Assembly: GCF_000285535.1 (NCBI RefSeq) | Contig: NZ_HE610987.1 | Location: forward strand, 232,152-290,855 | DNA: 58,704 nucleotides | Source: Bacillus timonensis | GTDB taxonomy: Bacteria; Bacillota; Bacilli; Bacillales; Bacillaceae_L | Reading direction: 5' to 3' | Part shown: piece after piece, positions 38,881 through 47,825 of the stretch | Layout: each line of letters opens with the position of its first letter | How positions within the stretch are numbered: position 1 is the first letter of the stretch | Made by a program: the position numbers and the translations under genes | The notes under the pieces: generated by a model | Told to the model about the DNA's origin: nothing | Database searches by the model: none | The model's input: only the letters and a program-made list of their open reading frames with translations

Positions 38881-39513
38881 TTAAACCAAAACTGCTGATA
38901 AGTTTTTAGCTACAGCTTCCACTTTTTTAAGACCTTCAGCGATAATTGTTTCAGCTTGATCTTGTGCTGCAGCATGACCTTCAATAATGACTTCTTCTAC
39001 AATTTCCATACCGAATACGCCACCAACAACGTTTTTGATATAAGTAGCAGCCATTTCCATTGGTGCTGTTTCAGGTGTTGAGTAAATACCACCGCGTGCA
39101 CTTAGAATAACAGCTTTTTTGTCAGTCAATAATGGAACAAGTTGGCCATTTTCATCATACTTAAATGAGTATCCTGCTTGGTATACATAATCGATGAATG
39201 TTTGTAATTTAGCAGGGATTGTTAAGTTCCATAATGGGAACGCAAATACAACTACGTCTGCTGCTGTTAATGCATCCATTGCTTTTTGTTTAGCAGCTAG
39301 AATTCGTTGTTCTACGTCTGTCATTTCTTCACCTGAATTTACTTTACCAAGAGCATTGAATACATCTTGTCCAAAGTATGGCATGTCTTCTGCAAAAACA
39401 TCAAAAGTTGTTACATTTACACCTTCTATGTTCTTGATAAAAGTTTCATACATTTTACTTGAAACAGCTTCAGAAGCTGGACGATTATTTGCTTTTACTA
39501 CTAAAATATTCAT
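38881..39513 (-). CDS. azoR: FMN-dependent NADH:azoreductase AzoR
   Basis: 210 residues, flavodoxin-like fold. Matches the AzoR family at MNILVVKANNRP, the FMN-binding PLWNLTIPAKLQTFIDYV, and SARGGIYS. Reduces azo compounds and, more relevantly, quinones by two electrons, protecting thiols. In Bacillus such genes are repressed by YodB or MhqR. A 17-bp palindrome follows the promoter here. TGGAGGAG lies before the ATG. Confidence 0.92.
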   Translation of the reverse strand: MNILVVKANNRPASEAVSSKMYETFIKNIEGVNVTTFDVFAEDMPYFGQDVFNALGKVNSGEEMTDVEQRILAAKQKAMDALTAADVVVFAFPLWNLTIPAKLQTFIDYVYQAGYSFKYDENGQLVPLLTDKKAVILSARGGIYSTPETAPMEMAATYIKNVVGGVFGMEIVEEVIIEGHAAAQDQAETIIAEGLKKVEAVAKNLSAVLV

Positions 39514-39542
39514 GTTGTTACATTCTCCTCCAGTTATCTTAG

Positions 39543-39559
39543 ATTCAATTATCTTGAAT
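39543..39559. promoter_or_regulatory. Palindrome in the azoR promoter region
   Basis: ATTCAATTATCTTGAAT: perfect 6-bp arms around 5 bases, 5 bp downstream of the -10 box. A fitting repressor site, with only partial likeness to MhqR or YodB boxes. Confidence 0.45.
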
Positions 39560-39564
39560 TAATA

Positions 39565-39593
39565 ATATTATATTAAAATAATAAAAAAATCAA
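39565..39593 (-). promoter_or_regulatory. Promoter of azoR
   Basis: -35 TTGATT (39593-39588), 17 bp, -10 TAATAT (39570-39565). Confidence 0.6.
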
Positions 39594-39616
39594 TGAGTAA
39601 AACTTCCCATAACAAA

Positions 39617-39657
39617 AAGAACCCTGACCGCTTTGAAACAGTCAGGATTTCTTTTTT
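39617..39657 (+). terminator. Orphan terminator-like hairpin upstream of azoR
   Basis: AACCCTGAC and GTCAGGATT arms followed by TCTTTTTTT. It may end transcripts from an unrecognised plus-strand source; there is no plus-strand gene nearby. Confidence 0.5.
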
Positions 39658-39659
39658 TA

Positions 39660-40200
39660 CTATTTGTCGTAAACATTGTTGCTTTTAACCCCGTTAATTT
39701 TCGCTGCAGGTGGCCGCTTTCCTGTGAGTTGTCTTGCCATTCTTGAGAAACTGCTGAAAATAAATAAGCGGTGGTTTTCCGTTTAATATACGAATTGCGT
39801 TCGTTTAGACCTAAATAGGCGGAGGCATTCCTTTTATCCAAAGTAAAAGCCCTTCTGAATCCTATTTTTAGAGTCAATAAGCGGAATCTCTCCGTCTGTT
39901 TAGGCTATTTTCAGTACTTTTTACTGAATAGGCGGAATTTTTCCGTCTATTCAACAGCCTGGTCGCATAGCCTAGTCCCACAACCAATAAGGTAGGTTCT
40001 CGAAATGGCATTGTAATTGAGAGAAGTTTTGAACAACCTTTTTTCATTGTTCAACCCTTATTTTCTATCATACTAATGAGTGTCAATTGTATGTCAAAAA
40101 CGAAGATATAGGGTAAGGACTTTAGCAAATAAAGAAAATGACGTGCGCTAATTCACACATCATTTTGAATGTTAGTTATTAATAAAGCACCCGAAATCGG
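39660..40200. other. Non-coding stretch with palindromic repeats
   Basis: No gene supported. A 95-codon minus-strand frame across 39590-39877 runs through the repeats and has no ribosome site. Besides the repeat cluster there is a hairpin TTGAACAA/TTGTTCAA (about 40029-40054). Confidence 0.5.
39763..39951. repeat. Cluster of four AATAgrCGGA/TCCGyyTATT palindromes
   Basis: Units of about 25 bp at 39763, 39813, 39875 and 39927, i.e. 50, 62 and 52 bp apart. The last is nearly perfect (AATAGGCGGA / TCCGTCTATT). Same family as 6310-6446. Confidence 0.7.
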
Positions 40201-40227
40201 AACCCTTTACCTTTAGAAAAGAGTTTT

Positions 40228-42459
40228 TTATATTTCGATTGAGTTGAGGATTCTCTGTAGTTTTATCGATATATCGTCAGTTATATCTGTTTCTTTTGCA
40301 TTTTCAAGATGTTTGATGGCATCTTGTAAATGTTTTGCAGCTTGTTCTTGTCTTCCCATGTCGCGATGATGAATAGCAGAAGTTATCGATGTAGAAAGTT
40401 GCTTACTTACTGAATTCGTGATCTTTCCTGCAGCTGTTTGCTGTTGGACAAATTTCAGTGAGGATTCTAACGTTTCTGCTACTTCAATTTTCATCAAGTT
40501 GGCTTTGTCAGCATAATAAATATTTCCATCGTTACCGATGGTCATCAACTCGGTTTCAGCAAGTGTTTCATGCTCCAATGAATCAGGGTCAATAACAGTT
40601 AGTTTACCCGCAAGAGTCGTGTACATAAGTCCGTCTTCACTCCATCGGATATGAATCGGTCTCCATCTGCCAAAGTCTGTTACTTCAGGATAGATATTTT
40701 TGCTCTTCACAATTTCTAAGCTTTCCGGATCCATTGCAAAGATTGTTCCACCCGCTGCTGACCATAACAAACCGTCTGGTCCCAAACTCATTCCACTAAT
40801 CAACTTCGGCTGAACAGTAACACCTGGTATTTCTGGAACAAATTCAGTGATCTTCTCACCTTTTTCAATATCCCATACGAATATTTTAGCAGCAGGCTCT
40901 GTAGGGTCTATTCCTAATCCGCCAGCAACAGTTGTTGAACCATATAGCTTTCCATTGACTTCTTCTAGTCCTGCAATCGCTTGGTTATGAACAACATTTT
41001 CGTACACCACCGCATCTTTTGCACCGGTTGGATCCAGTACGGTTAATGAACCTCCCAAATGGCCATAGTCAGGTATTGTACCAATATATAATTGTTCGTT
41101 GACTACAGACATAATAAATGGACGATCCTGATTTGGGATATCATAAATTTGTTTAGTAGAGAGTGCTGGGTTCGTAACATCCATTTCAAAAATAGTAGCA
41201 CCCGGGTAAACCCCAAAATACATTTTGTTGCCAAGAGCTACCATACCTTCTGCTTGTCCCAACGTGAAATTCTTGTAATCATTTGTTTCTGGGTTAAAGA
41301 CCGCGCCTTTCCCACCTGGATAACCACTTAAATAAAGATTACCTTCGGGACCTTTTTCCAATGTTTGAATTGGAATAGGATTTCCGACAATTGGGTATTG
41401 AATGGTTTTTACTTTTTTTGTTTGCAGGTTCATATACGTGACTTGACCGCCAAATTGAACGGTAACTAATGATTGACCAGGGAAGTCCGGATCATTTTCA
41501 ATTTCAACCCAGCTTGTGTTTCGTAAAAAGGTACCAAACACTACTCCTGTATCAACTGCTTCAAGCGTATTTAGGTCGACTTCCTTCAGTCTACTTCCTT
41601 GTAAGAAGTATACTTTGTTGCTTCCAGGGAGGCCATGAATCAGGCGTAACCCTTTATTATTTGTATAGTACGTATCGCTCCATTGGCCTGTTTCTGTATT
41701 ATAAAACAGGAGTGTATTACTTCCTCCACCTACACCTGCTATGATATATTTTCCTGCCGCGTCTAATTGCCATACACTACTTCCAGGAACAACATGATCA
41801 GGTACCGGTATCGCCTCATATTCGCCTGTTTCTAGATTTAGTTTTACGATGCGATTATCAACACCGATGCCTACATACAAATAGCCGTTATGATAAGCAG
41901 TGGATCGGGAGTAGCTTTGTCCCGGAGCAACACTACCATAATCCTTCATCTCTCCGGTCTTCGGATCATATCGGCCAGCCTTAGCATTTGGATATGAACC
42001 GAAATAAACACGTCCTTGTTCATCGTAGGATAAACCGTATACCACAGTTTCTCCTATCCCCCCTACATTTTTTACTTCTTTTGTTTCTGGGGAATATTCA
42101 TAAAGATATCCATTGCCACCAATATAGACATTTCCATTAGGAACCGTAATATGTGTCCAAACTGCCCCACTTCCTTCTAAGGGATATGTCCTAACTACTT
42201 CCTGACTTTTTAAGTCGATAACCTGAAAAATAGCTGGATCTCCACTCGCAGTTGTATACATCATATCTCGTCCATCTTCAGTACCATATGTAGAGTCATA
42301 GATTGCGATACTTTGAATAGTAGAACCCAAATTGATAGGCTCTTTAAAACCTTTTTCTACTTCTGCATGAACTGGGATACTATAGAGCAAAGAAGAAACG
42401 ATTAATAGACATACAGCAAAAAGAATAACAAACGGTTTGGTAAACGCTTTCAATTTCAA
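40228..42459 (-). CDS. Secreted beta-propeller protein with C-terminal FIMAH-like domain
   Basis: 743 residues. The signal peptide is cleaved near VHA/EVE. A long series of blade-like repeats follows (about 45-660), with recurring patterns such as G(R/N)VYxGSY, GYLYxGIG and GLLWSAAGG, typical of WD40/YVTN or SMP-30-like propellers. The C-terminal 70 residues are helical, with spaced Leu/Ala and HRDMGRQEQAAKHL, resembling FIMAH domains of secreted Firmicute proteins. No catalytic motif recognised; it may bind polysaccharide or other ligands outside the cell. Stands alone. Confidence 0.75.
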   Translation of the reverse strand: MKLKAFTKPFVILFAVCLLIVSSLLYSIPVHAEVEKGFKEPINLGSTIQSIAIYDSTYGTEDGRDMMYTTASGDPAIFQVIDLKSQEVVRTYPLEGSGAVWTHITVPNGNVYIGGNGYLYEYSPETKEVKNVGGIGETVVYGLSYDEQGRVYFGSYPNAKAGRYDPKTGEMKDYGSVAPGQSYSRSTAYHNGYLYVGIGVDNRIVKLNLETGEYEAIPVPDHVVPGSSVWQLDAAGKYIIAGVGGGSNTLLFYNTETGQWSDTYYTNNKGLRLIHGLPGSNKVYFLQGSRLKEVDLNTLEAVDTGVVFGTFLRNTSWVEIENDPDFPGQSLVTVQFGGQVTYMNLQTKKVKTIQYPIVGNPIPIQTLEKGPEGNLYLSGYPGGKGAVFNPETNDYKNFTLGQAEGMVALGNKMYFGVYPGATIFEMDVTNPALSTKQIYDIPNQDRPFIMSVVNEQLYIGTIPDYGHLGGSLTVLDPTGAKDAVVYENVVHNQAIAGLEEVNGKLYGSTTVAGGLGIDPTEPAAKIFVWDIEKGEKITEFVPEIPGVTVQPKLISGMSLGPDGLLWSAAGGTIFAMDPESLEIVKSKNIYPEVTDFGRWRPIHIRWSEDGLMYTTLAGKLTVIDPDSLEHETLAETELMTIGNDGNIYYADKANLMKIEVAETLESSLKFVQQQTAAGKITNSVSKQLSTSITSAIHHRDMGRQEQAAKHLQDAIKHLENAKETDITDDISIKLQRILNSIEI

Positions 42460-42611
42460 TTAATTATCTCCTTCCAACGAAATTTTTTTAAGTGTCGACT
42501 ACTATGTCCCTCCCTCTTTTGGTATATTTTAAAAATAACAAATTAATAATTGAATGAACATGACGATAAATAGCCCGAAATTAATTTAGGAATATAGTCC
42601 TGTATAAATAT

Positions 42612-42655
42612 CAAAAAACAGCATCCAACTTTTCACGTTTGGATGCCGTTTTTAG
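42612..42655 (-). terminator. Terminator of the GDPD gene
   Basis: GCATCCAA pairs with TTGGATGC around an 8-10 base loop, followed by TGTTTTTTG on the minus strand. Confidence 0.8.
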
Positions 42656-42703
42656 GCTTTCATTAAAACTACTTTTATTTTCTCTTCATCTACAGTTTGA
42701 ATT

Positions 42704-43534
42704 TTACTTTCTAGGATCTACATAATCTGGATAATCAGAAATGATTGCGTCGACTCCCATATCGAAAAGGAAATCTGCTGCTTCTTGACTACGTACCGTC
42801 CATGATCCAATTTGCATGTCAAGAGAGTGCACTTGCTCCACTAATTCTTCTGTCACAATTCCATAGCTTGGGTTAAACCAATCCGCATAAGTTGCAAATT
42901 CTTGAAGAGCCTCCGGTGTTGTATGTGCACGGTTAGACGTTAATACACCGATTGGAACTTTAGGAAGTAGAGTATTCATTTTTTTCATCGAATCAAAGTT
43001 AAAGGATTGAATAATGATTTTTTCATTTTGCGGTTTATCAAGATTTCGTTCTATTAATGCTTCTGCAACTTGTTCTTCAATACCAGGATAAAGCTCCGGA
43101 GCTTTTAATTCTATTAATATACCAACTTTTCCACGGTAACGATCAAGAATCTCTTCAAAAGTTGGAATTTGTTCTCCTGCAAATTGTTCTCCTTTCCAAC
43201 TTCCTGCATCCAGACCTCTAAGTTGCTCAAAAGTTAGCTCCCCTATTTTCCCTGTTCCATCTGTTGTACGATTCACTGTTGTATCATGAATCACTACTAA
43301 ATTGCCATCTTTACTTCTTTGAACATCGATTTCAATATAATCAGCTTTCATATCAACTGCTAAATCAAAACCAGCAATTGTATTTTCAGGTGCATAACCT
43401 GTTGCTCCTCGGTGTGCTACATTATCCACTTGTTTTCTCTCTCCGACAGTTGGTTCTGCTGCAAATGCCTGACTGAATGGGCTTACCAGTAACGAAAGAG
43501 CAACACCTGCACCTATTAGCAATTTTTTGTTCAT
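42704..43534 (-). CDS. Secreted glycerophosphodiester phosphodiesterase
   Basis: 276 residues from the ATG at 43534, which follows AGGAGATGGGG. The in-frame ATG at 43567 is rejected because it precedes that site. The signal peptide is cleaved near AFA/AEP. GDPD motifs are AHRGATGYAPENT (catalytic His), EIDVQRSKDGNLVVIHD (Glu/Asp metal ligands and second His), and ELKAPE. Hydrolyses glycerophosphodiesters, or possibly teichoic-acid phosphodiesters, outside the cell to glycerol-3-phosphate. Such genes are often phosphate-regulated in Bacillus, but I saw no PhoP box. Confidence 0.92.
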   Translation of the reverse strand: MNKKLLIGAGVALSLLVSPFSQAFAAEPTVGERKQVDNVAHRGATGYAPENTIAGFDLAVDMKADYIEIDVQRSKDGNLVVIHDTTVNRTTDGTGKIGELTFEQLRGLDAGSWKGEQFAGEQIPTFEEILDRYRGKVGILIELKAPELYPGIEEQVAEALIERNLDKPQNEKIIIQSFNFDSMKKMNTLLPKVPIGVLTSNRAHTTPEALQEFATYADWFNPSYGIVTEELVEQVHSLDMQIGSWTVRSQEAADFLFDMGVDAIISDYPDYVDPRK

Positions 43535-43763
43535 CTTTCCCCATCTCCTATCTAAAATAGTATTCAACTATATTTTAGAAAAGGGATGTTAACACAGTTT
43601 GTAGATAAAATTATAGCTTGATAAAGATTGTATGAACAAAACTCGACCTTTTTCCTTACGTTTTTTTACAATTCTATTAAAATAGGAATGGAACAGGAAT
43701 ACTCGCCCGCTACATTGTACCTATGACATGTTCATATCACCACACCCATGGACTGTATTGGTG

Positions 43764-43815
43764 TATGGGACAGAGAGACAGGTATATTGGATTCAAGATA
43801 CCTGTCCGATGTGTC
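43764..43815 (-). terminator. Hairpin at the end of copA
   Basis: GACAGGTAT and ATACCTGTC arms, nested in outer GAGAC/GTCTC pairing. It lies immediately after the copA stop, and its CCTGTC core resembles the repeats at 5190 and 22603. Confidence 0.6.
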
Positions 43816-43818
43816 TCT

Positions 43819-46254
43819 TTATTTATTTAATTTAACTCGTTGTAGTCGTAATGCGTTTAAGACAACCGACACGGAACTAAATGCCATTGCTGCACCTGCT
43901 ACCCATGGTGCAAGTAATCCCGCTGCAGCAATTGGAATTCCAATTGTGTTATACGCAAATGCCCAGAATAAGTTTTGCTTAATATTTCGCATTGTTTTGC
44001 GACTCATCAAGATTGCATCCGCAATGCTATTAAGGTCACCACGAATGAGTGTAATGTCTGCAGCTTCCATGGCTACATCTGTACCTGTACCAATGGCCAT
44101 TCCAATATCAGCGGTAGCAAGTGCTGGCGCGTCATTTATACCGTCACCGACCATCGCCACTTTTTTACCCTGCTGCTGTAATTTCTTCACTTCTTCTGCT
44201 TTACCTTCTGGAAGCACTTCTGCAATAACCGAATCAACACCTACTTCTTTTCCAATAGCTTGTGCTGTTCGTTCGTTATCTCCCGTCATCATAATGACTT
44301 GAATACCCATATCATGTAAGCGACTTACGGCTTCTTTAGATGTATCTTTTATTGTATCCGCTACGGCAACCAACCCTGCATACTTTCCATTAATACCAGC
44401 CAGCATCGCTGTCTTACCGTGAGTCTCTAATTTTTCCATCTCTGGTAAAACCGTTTCTATTTCGATTCCGTATTGCTGCATCAGTTTACGTGTACCAATG
44501 ACAACACCTTGACCAGAAACAGTTGCAATGACACCATAGCCTGGAATTGCTTCAAAAAATTGAACATTTCCAAGTACGATACCTTTTTCTTCGATACCTT
44601 CAACAATCGCTTGTGCGAGTGGATGCTCAGATTGTTTTTCTGCTGCCCCAATCAGTGATAAAAACTTCTCTTCATCTTGACCCTCGGCTACTAAAACATC
44701 TGTTAAAACGGGTTTACCGTGGGTTACCGTACCAGTTTTGTCGACGACTACTGTATCAATACCTTGGGTTTGTTCTAAATGCTCGCCGCCTTTAAATAAA
44801 ATCCCGTATTCAGCTGCACGACCACTGCCTGCCATAATAGATGTCGGCGTTGCTAACCCAAGGGCACATGGACAAGCAATCACAAGGATGGCAATTAATA
44901 CTTCAAGTGCTGGAGTGAACTCTCCCGGGCTGACCCATATAATCCACACTAAGAATGTAAGAATAGCAATCCCCACTACAATTGGAACAAATATTCCCGA
45001 AATTTGGTCCGCCAAACGTTGGATCGGTGCTTTTGAGCCTTGTGCATCCTCTACAACTTTAATAATTTGGGCTAATGCTGTGTCACGACCAACTTTTGTG
45101 GCTTTCATTTTAATAAAACCATTTTTGTTAATCGTTGAGCCATATAAGACGTCACCTGACGTTTTATCGACTGGTAAACTCTCTCCTGTTAACATGGATT
45201 CGTCTACAGCAGTTGTTCCTTCGATTACTTCACCATCTACCGGAATTTTTTCACCAGGCTTTACTAAAATGGTGTCACCAATGACAACTTCTTCTAAAGG
45301 AACTTCTTTTTCAACTCCATCACGGACAACTACGGCTGTTTTTGCCTGAAGCCCCATTAATTTTTTAATCGCTTCTGATGAACGCCCTTTTGCTCTTGCT
45401 TCAAATAGCTTTCCTAAAAGAATAAGTGTAATCAGCACCGCACTTGTTTCAAAGTACAGGTGTGGCATGTGGTGGGTTCCCGCTGTAACAATTGCTTGAT
45501 AAACACTATAAAAATAAGCGGCTGAGGTTCCCATTGCAACAAGAACATCCATGTTCGCACTTCCATTACGAAGTGCTTTATAGGCACCTACATAAAACTG
45601 TTTCCCGATAATAAATTGTACTGGTGTCGCCAAAATTAATTGAATCCACGGATTCATTAAGAAATCTGGGACATATAAAAACGATGTGAAAGAAAAATGC
45701 CCTACCATCGTCCATAAAAGCGGCAACGATAAAATGGCTGAAATGATAAATTTTCGCTGTTGATCTTTAATATGCTTCTCGCGGTAGTCTACCTGTTCTT
45801 TATCTTCTTGCTTTTGGTGTGCACCATAACCTAATTTTTCAACCTTTGCAATGATGTCTCCGACCGTAACCTCAGAAGGATTAAATTCAATTGTTGCTTT
45901 TTCAAGTGCTAAATTGACATTTGCTGTTGCAACACCTTCCATTCGATTTAACCCTTTTTCAATGCGAGTTGCACATGCGGCACAGGTCATTCCTGTAATA
46001 TCGAACTCTGCTTTTTGCTTCACGACACCGTAGCCTAATGCTTCAATTTTCTTTTCAAAATCTGCTTCGCTCAGTTTTAAAGAGTCATATTTAATCGATG
46101 ATTTCTCAAGAGCTAAGTTAACGGATGCCTGCTCAACACCTTCCATTTTGTTTAACCCTTTTTCAATACGTGTTGCACACGCTGCACAAGTCATTCCTGT
46201 AATTTGAATACTTGCTTCTTTCAACTTACTTGCTTCTGTTGCTTCGGTACTCAT
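43819..46254 (-). CDS. copA: Copper-exporting P1B-type ATPase CopA
   Basis: 811 residues. Two N-terminal HMA domains each bear GMTCAAC (about 19-25 and 87-93). Eight helices follow, with the metal site CPC in [12 protein letters not shown], phosphorylation motif DKTGT, and GDGINDAPA; the soluble HP motif is SEHPLAQA. Pumps Cu(I) out of the cytosol. It is last in csoR-copZ-copA, with its own CsoR box just upstream and GGGAGG before the ATG. The two HMA domains are almost identical, suggesting recent duplication. Confidence 0.96.
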   Translation of the reverse strand: MSTEATEASKLKEASIQITGMTCAACATRIEKGLNKMEGVEQASVNLALEKSSIKYDSLKLSEADFEKKIEALGYGVVKQKAEFDITGMTCAACATRIEKGLNRMEGVATANVNLALEKATIEFNPSEVTVGDIIAKVEKLGYGAHQKQEDKEQVDYREKHIKDQQRKFIISAILSLPLLWTMVGHFSFTSFLYVPDFLMNPWIQLILATPVQFIIGKQFYVGAYKALRNGSANMDVLVAMGTSAAYFYSVYQAIVTAGTHHMPHLYFETSAVLITLILLGKLFEARAKGRSSEAIKKLMGLQAKTAVVVRDGVEKEVPLEEVVIGDTILVKPGEKIPVDGEVIEGTTAVDESMLTGESLPVDKTSGDVLYGSTINKNGFIKMKATKVGRDTALAQIIKVVEDAQGSKAPIQRLADQISGIFVPIVVGIAILTFLVWIIWVSPGEFTPALEVLIAILVIACPCALGLATPTSIMAGSGRAAEYGILFKGGEHLEQTQGIDTVVVDKTGTVTHGKPVLTDVLVAEGQDEEKFLSLIGAAEKQSEHPLAQAIVEGIEEKGIVLGNVQFFEAIPGYGVIATVSGQGVVIGTRKLMQQYGIEIETVLPEMEKLETHGKTAMLAGINGKYAGLVAVADTIKDTSKEAVSRLHDMGIQVIMMTGDNERTAQAIGKEVGVDSVIAEVLPEGKAEEVKKLQQQGKKVAMVGDGINDAPALATADIGMAIGTGTDVAMEAADITLIRGDLNSIADAILMSRKTMRNIKQNLFWAFAYNTIGIPIAAAGLLAPWVAGAAMAFSSVSVVLNALRLQRVKLNK

Positions 46255-46273
46255 AATCTGCTCTACCTCCCTT

Positions 46274-46290
46274 ATACCTCATAGGGGTAT
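46274..46290. promoter_or_regulatory. CsoR box upstream of copA
   Basis: ATACCTCATAGGGGTAT. Same form as the boxes at 46573 and 46971. I find no good -35/-10 pair around it, so it may modulate read-through. Confidence 0.7.
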
Positions 46291-46308
46291 ATTTTCGTGA
46301 AAATGAGA

Positions 46309-46331
46309 GAGTGCTATGGAAGCACTCTTAT
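46309..46331 (-). terminator. Hairpin between copZ and copA
   Basis: AGAGTGC and GCACTCT arms around 7 bases, overlapping the copZ stop region. The T tract is weak (CTCATTTTC), so partial termination would give more CopZ than CopA. Confidence 0.55.
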
Positions 46332-46534
46332 TCTACGTCATATCCTTGATCTTCAATGGTTTCTTTAATTTTATCAAGAGAAACCTGTGATTCATTAAAC
46401 GATACTTCAACTAAAGCTTCGTCTAATTTTACGTTTACTTGGCTGACACCTTCTAGTACGCCAACGCTACCTTCTACAGCCTTTACACAATGTCCACATG
46501 ACATTCCTTGTACGTTTAATGTTACTGTTTGCAT
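46328..46534 (-). CDS. copZ: Copper chaperone CopZ
   Basis: 68 residues, a single HMA domain with the Cu(I)-binding GMSCGHC (about 10-16) and a ferredoxin-like fold. Carries Cu(I) to CopA and to CsoR in the cytosol. Lies between csoR (gap about 70 bp with a CsoR box) and copA. AAAGGAGAG lies before the ATG. Confidence 0.95.
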   Translation of the reverse strand: MQTVTLNVQGMSCGHCVKAVEGSVGVLEGVSQVNVKLDEALVEVSFNESQVSLDKIKETIEDQGYDVE

Positions 46535-46572
46535 AGTTTTTCTCTCCTTTAAAAAATATATTGTATTGTCCC

Positions 46573-46589
46573 ATACTCCGCTGGGGTAT
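46573..46589. promoter_or_regulatory. CsoR box upstream of copZ
   Basis: ATACTCCGCTGGGGTAT, about 40 bp before the copZ start. Confidence 0.75.
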
Positions 46590-46605
46590 ATGCGACTTTT
46601 AAAGT

Positions 46606-46938
46606 TTATTTCTTCATTAGTTTTTGGATGGTTACAACTAATTCATCTAAAACCTCGTTGTCACCCTCCGAAAGACGGTCTACGACACACCCTTTCAGGT
46701 GACCTTCTAATAGAATTTTGGCCACACTATTTAAAGCGGATTGTGTTGCAGAAATCTGAGTAATCACATCATCGCAGTATACGTCCTTATCGATCATTCC
46801 CTTAATGCCCCGAATTTGACCTTCAATACGATTTAATCGATTGGTTAAGTCCTTTTTCACACGTTCGGGATGATGGCTTTTTCGGCCTGACGTTTCACAC
46901 TCAGTATGACATGCTACTTCTTCAGCTTTACTTTCCAT
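46606..46938 (-). CDS. csoR: Copper-sensing repressor CsoR
   Basis: 110 residues, all-helical CsoR/RcnR fold. Cu(I) ligands Cys55, His80 and Cys84 have exactly the 25- and 4-residue spacing of the founding CsoR. An extra Cys/His-rich N-terminal tail (CHTEC, SHHP) precedes the first helix. Represses this operon until Cu(I) binds; its own promoter carries a box between -35 and -10. TAGGAGG lies before the ATG. Confidence 0.95.
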   Translation of the reverse strand: MESKAEEVACHTECETSGRKSHHPERVKKDLTNRLNRIEGQIRGIKGMIDKDVYCDDVITQISATQSALNSVAKILLEGHLKGCVVDRLSEGDNEVLDELVVTIQKLMKK

Positions 46939-46962
46939 AGCACAACCTCCTAACTTGATTTC

Positions 46963-46992
46963 ATCGTAGCATACCCCCGTTAGGTATGTAAA
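46963..46992 (-). promoter_or_regulatory. csoR promoter with embedded CsoR box
   Basis: -35 TTTACA (46992-46987), 18-bp spacer, -10 TACGAT (46968-46963). The operator ATACCTAACGGGGGTAT (46987-46971 on the minus strand) fills the spacer, so bound CsoR would exclude RNA polymerase. Confidence 0.8.
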
Positions 46993-47096
46993 GCAGAAAG
47001 TTGCATTTTTTTTGTAAAATTTTATTCATTTAAAAAAGTTGACACATATTCGGCCGAGATTGCGCTCCACTCGTTCGGGACTTCATCCTTTAAAAA

Positions 47097-47708
47097 CTAT
47101 TCAACCGTTGAAAGTTCATCTTCGGTTACCCATTTATGATTTGTGACCTTTTCTCCTGTTTTTGTGTCTGTGAAATCCACCATATATACAGTTGTTTGTT
47201 TAGCTGAATCAATCGTTGCTTTTGCACCCTCCATACCTTCCATATGATCAGCATTTAATACAACTTCATCTCCTGGTTTATACGCCTCATCACCTGCATT
47301 TTCAATTTCTTCATGAATCACCCATTTGTGGTTTTCCACTGGCTCACCACCGGTTGTTGGAGTATAAGTAACCGAATAAACTGTTGTAGTAAAAGCCCCC
47401 GAAATAGTTGCTTCAGCTCCATTCATTCCTGGCATATGATCAGCATGCATAGTTACTTTACTGCCAATTGGATAGGTTGGATTTTCTGCCTCAGCTAGAC
47501 CTTCTGGAACCTCGCCAGAACCTGAGTGTTGCATGCCAGAATGATCCATATCCTCTTTATTATCAGATTCTTCCTCGTTCATATCCATATTCTCATGAGC
47601 GTCTGAATCAGTATCTGCTTTAGGTGTTTTATCATTCCCACCACATGCTGCTAAAATGAATGCCAACAATAAGGAAAACAAGCCTAACATTATTTTTTTG
47701 TTTTTCAC
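47097..47708 (-). CDS. ydhK: YdhK-family lipoprotein (two DUF1541 repeats)
   Basis: 203 residues from a GTG at 47708, with AGAGG 9 bases before; a TTG three codons earlier is possible but lies too near that site. Lipobox AAC (about Cys22), then an Asp/Glu/Met/His-rich tether (HENMDMNEEES, MDHSGMQHSG) likely to bind metal. Two DUF1541 repeats follow, each with ADHM-GM and NHKWV. In B. subtilis ydhK is a secreted/lipoprotein gene in the CsoR regulon neighbourhood as far as I recall. Its position upstream of csoR and its Met/His content suggest extracytoplasmic copper binding. Confidence 0.85.
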   Translation of the reverse strand: MKNKKIMLGLFSLLLAFILAACGGNDKTPKADTDSDAHENMDMNEEESDNKEDMDHSGMQHSGSGEVPEGLAEAENPTYPIGSKVTMHADHMPGMNGAEATISGAFTTTVYSVTYTPTTGGEPVENHKWVIHEEIENAGDEAYKPGDEVVLNADHMEGMEGAKATIDSAKQTTVYMVDFTDTKTGEKVTNHKWVTEDELSTVE

Positions 47709-47825
47709 TATTACCAACCTCTCAAACTTATTTAAGTCGTTATTAAATTATCAATAAAATATGCAGATTTTATGCAAAAACTCTAGGACTTTCTCCGCAA
47801 TTATTTTACTATCAACACACACTTT

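Noticed and set aside
39543-39559. Definite MhqR or YodB operator at azoR
   Set aside because: The palindrome is real, but its half-sites fit neither consensus well; kept only as an unassigned operator candidate.
39590-39877. 95-codon minus-strand ORF
   Set aside because: It runs through the palindromic repeat cluster and a terminator hairpin, has no ribosome site and no recognisable protein features.
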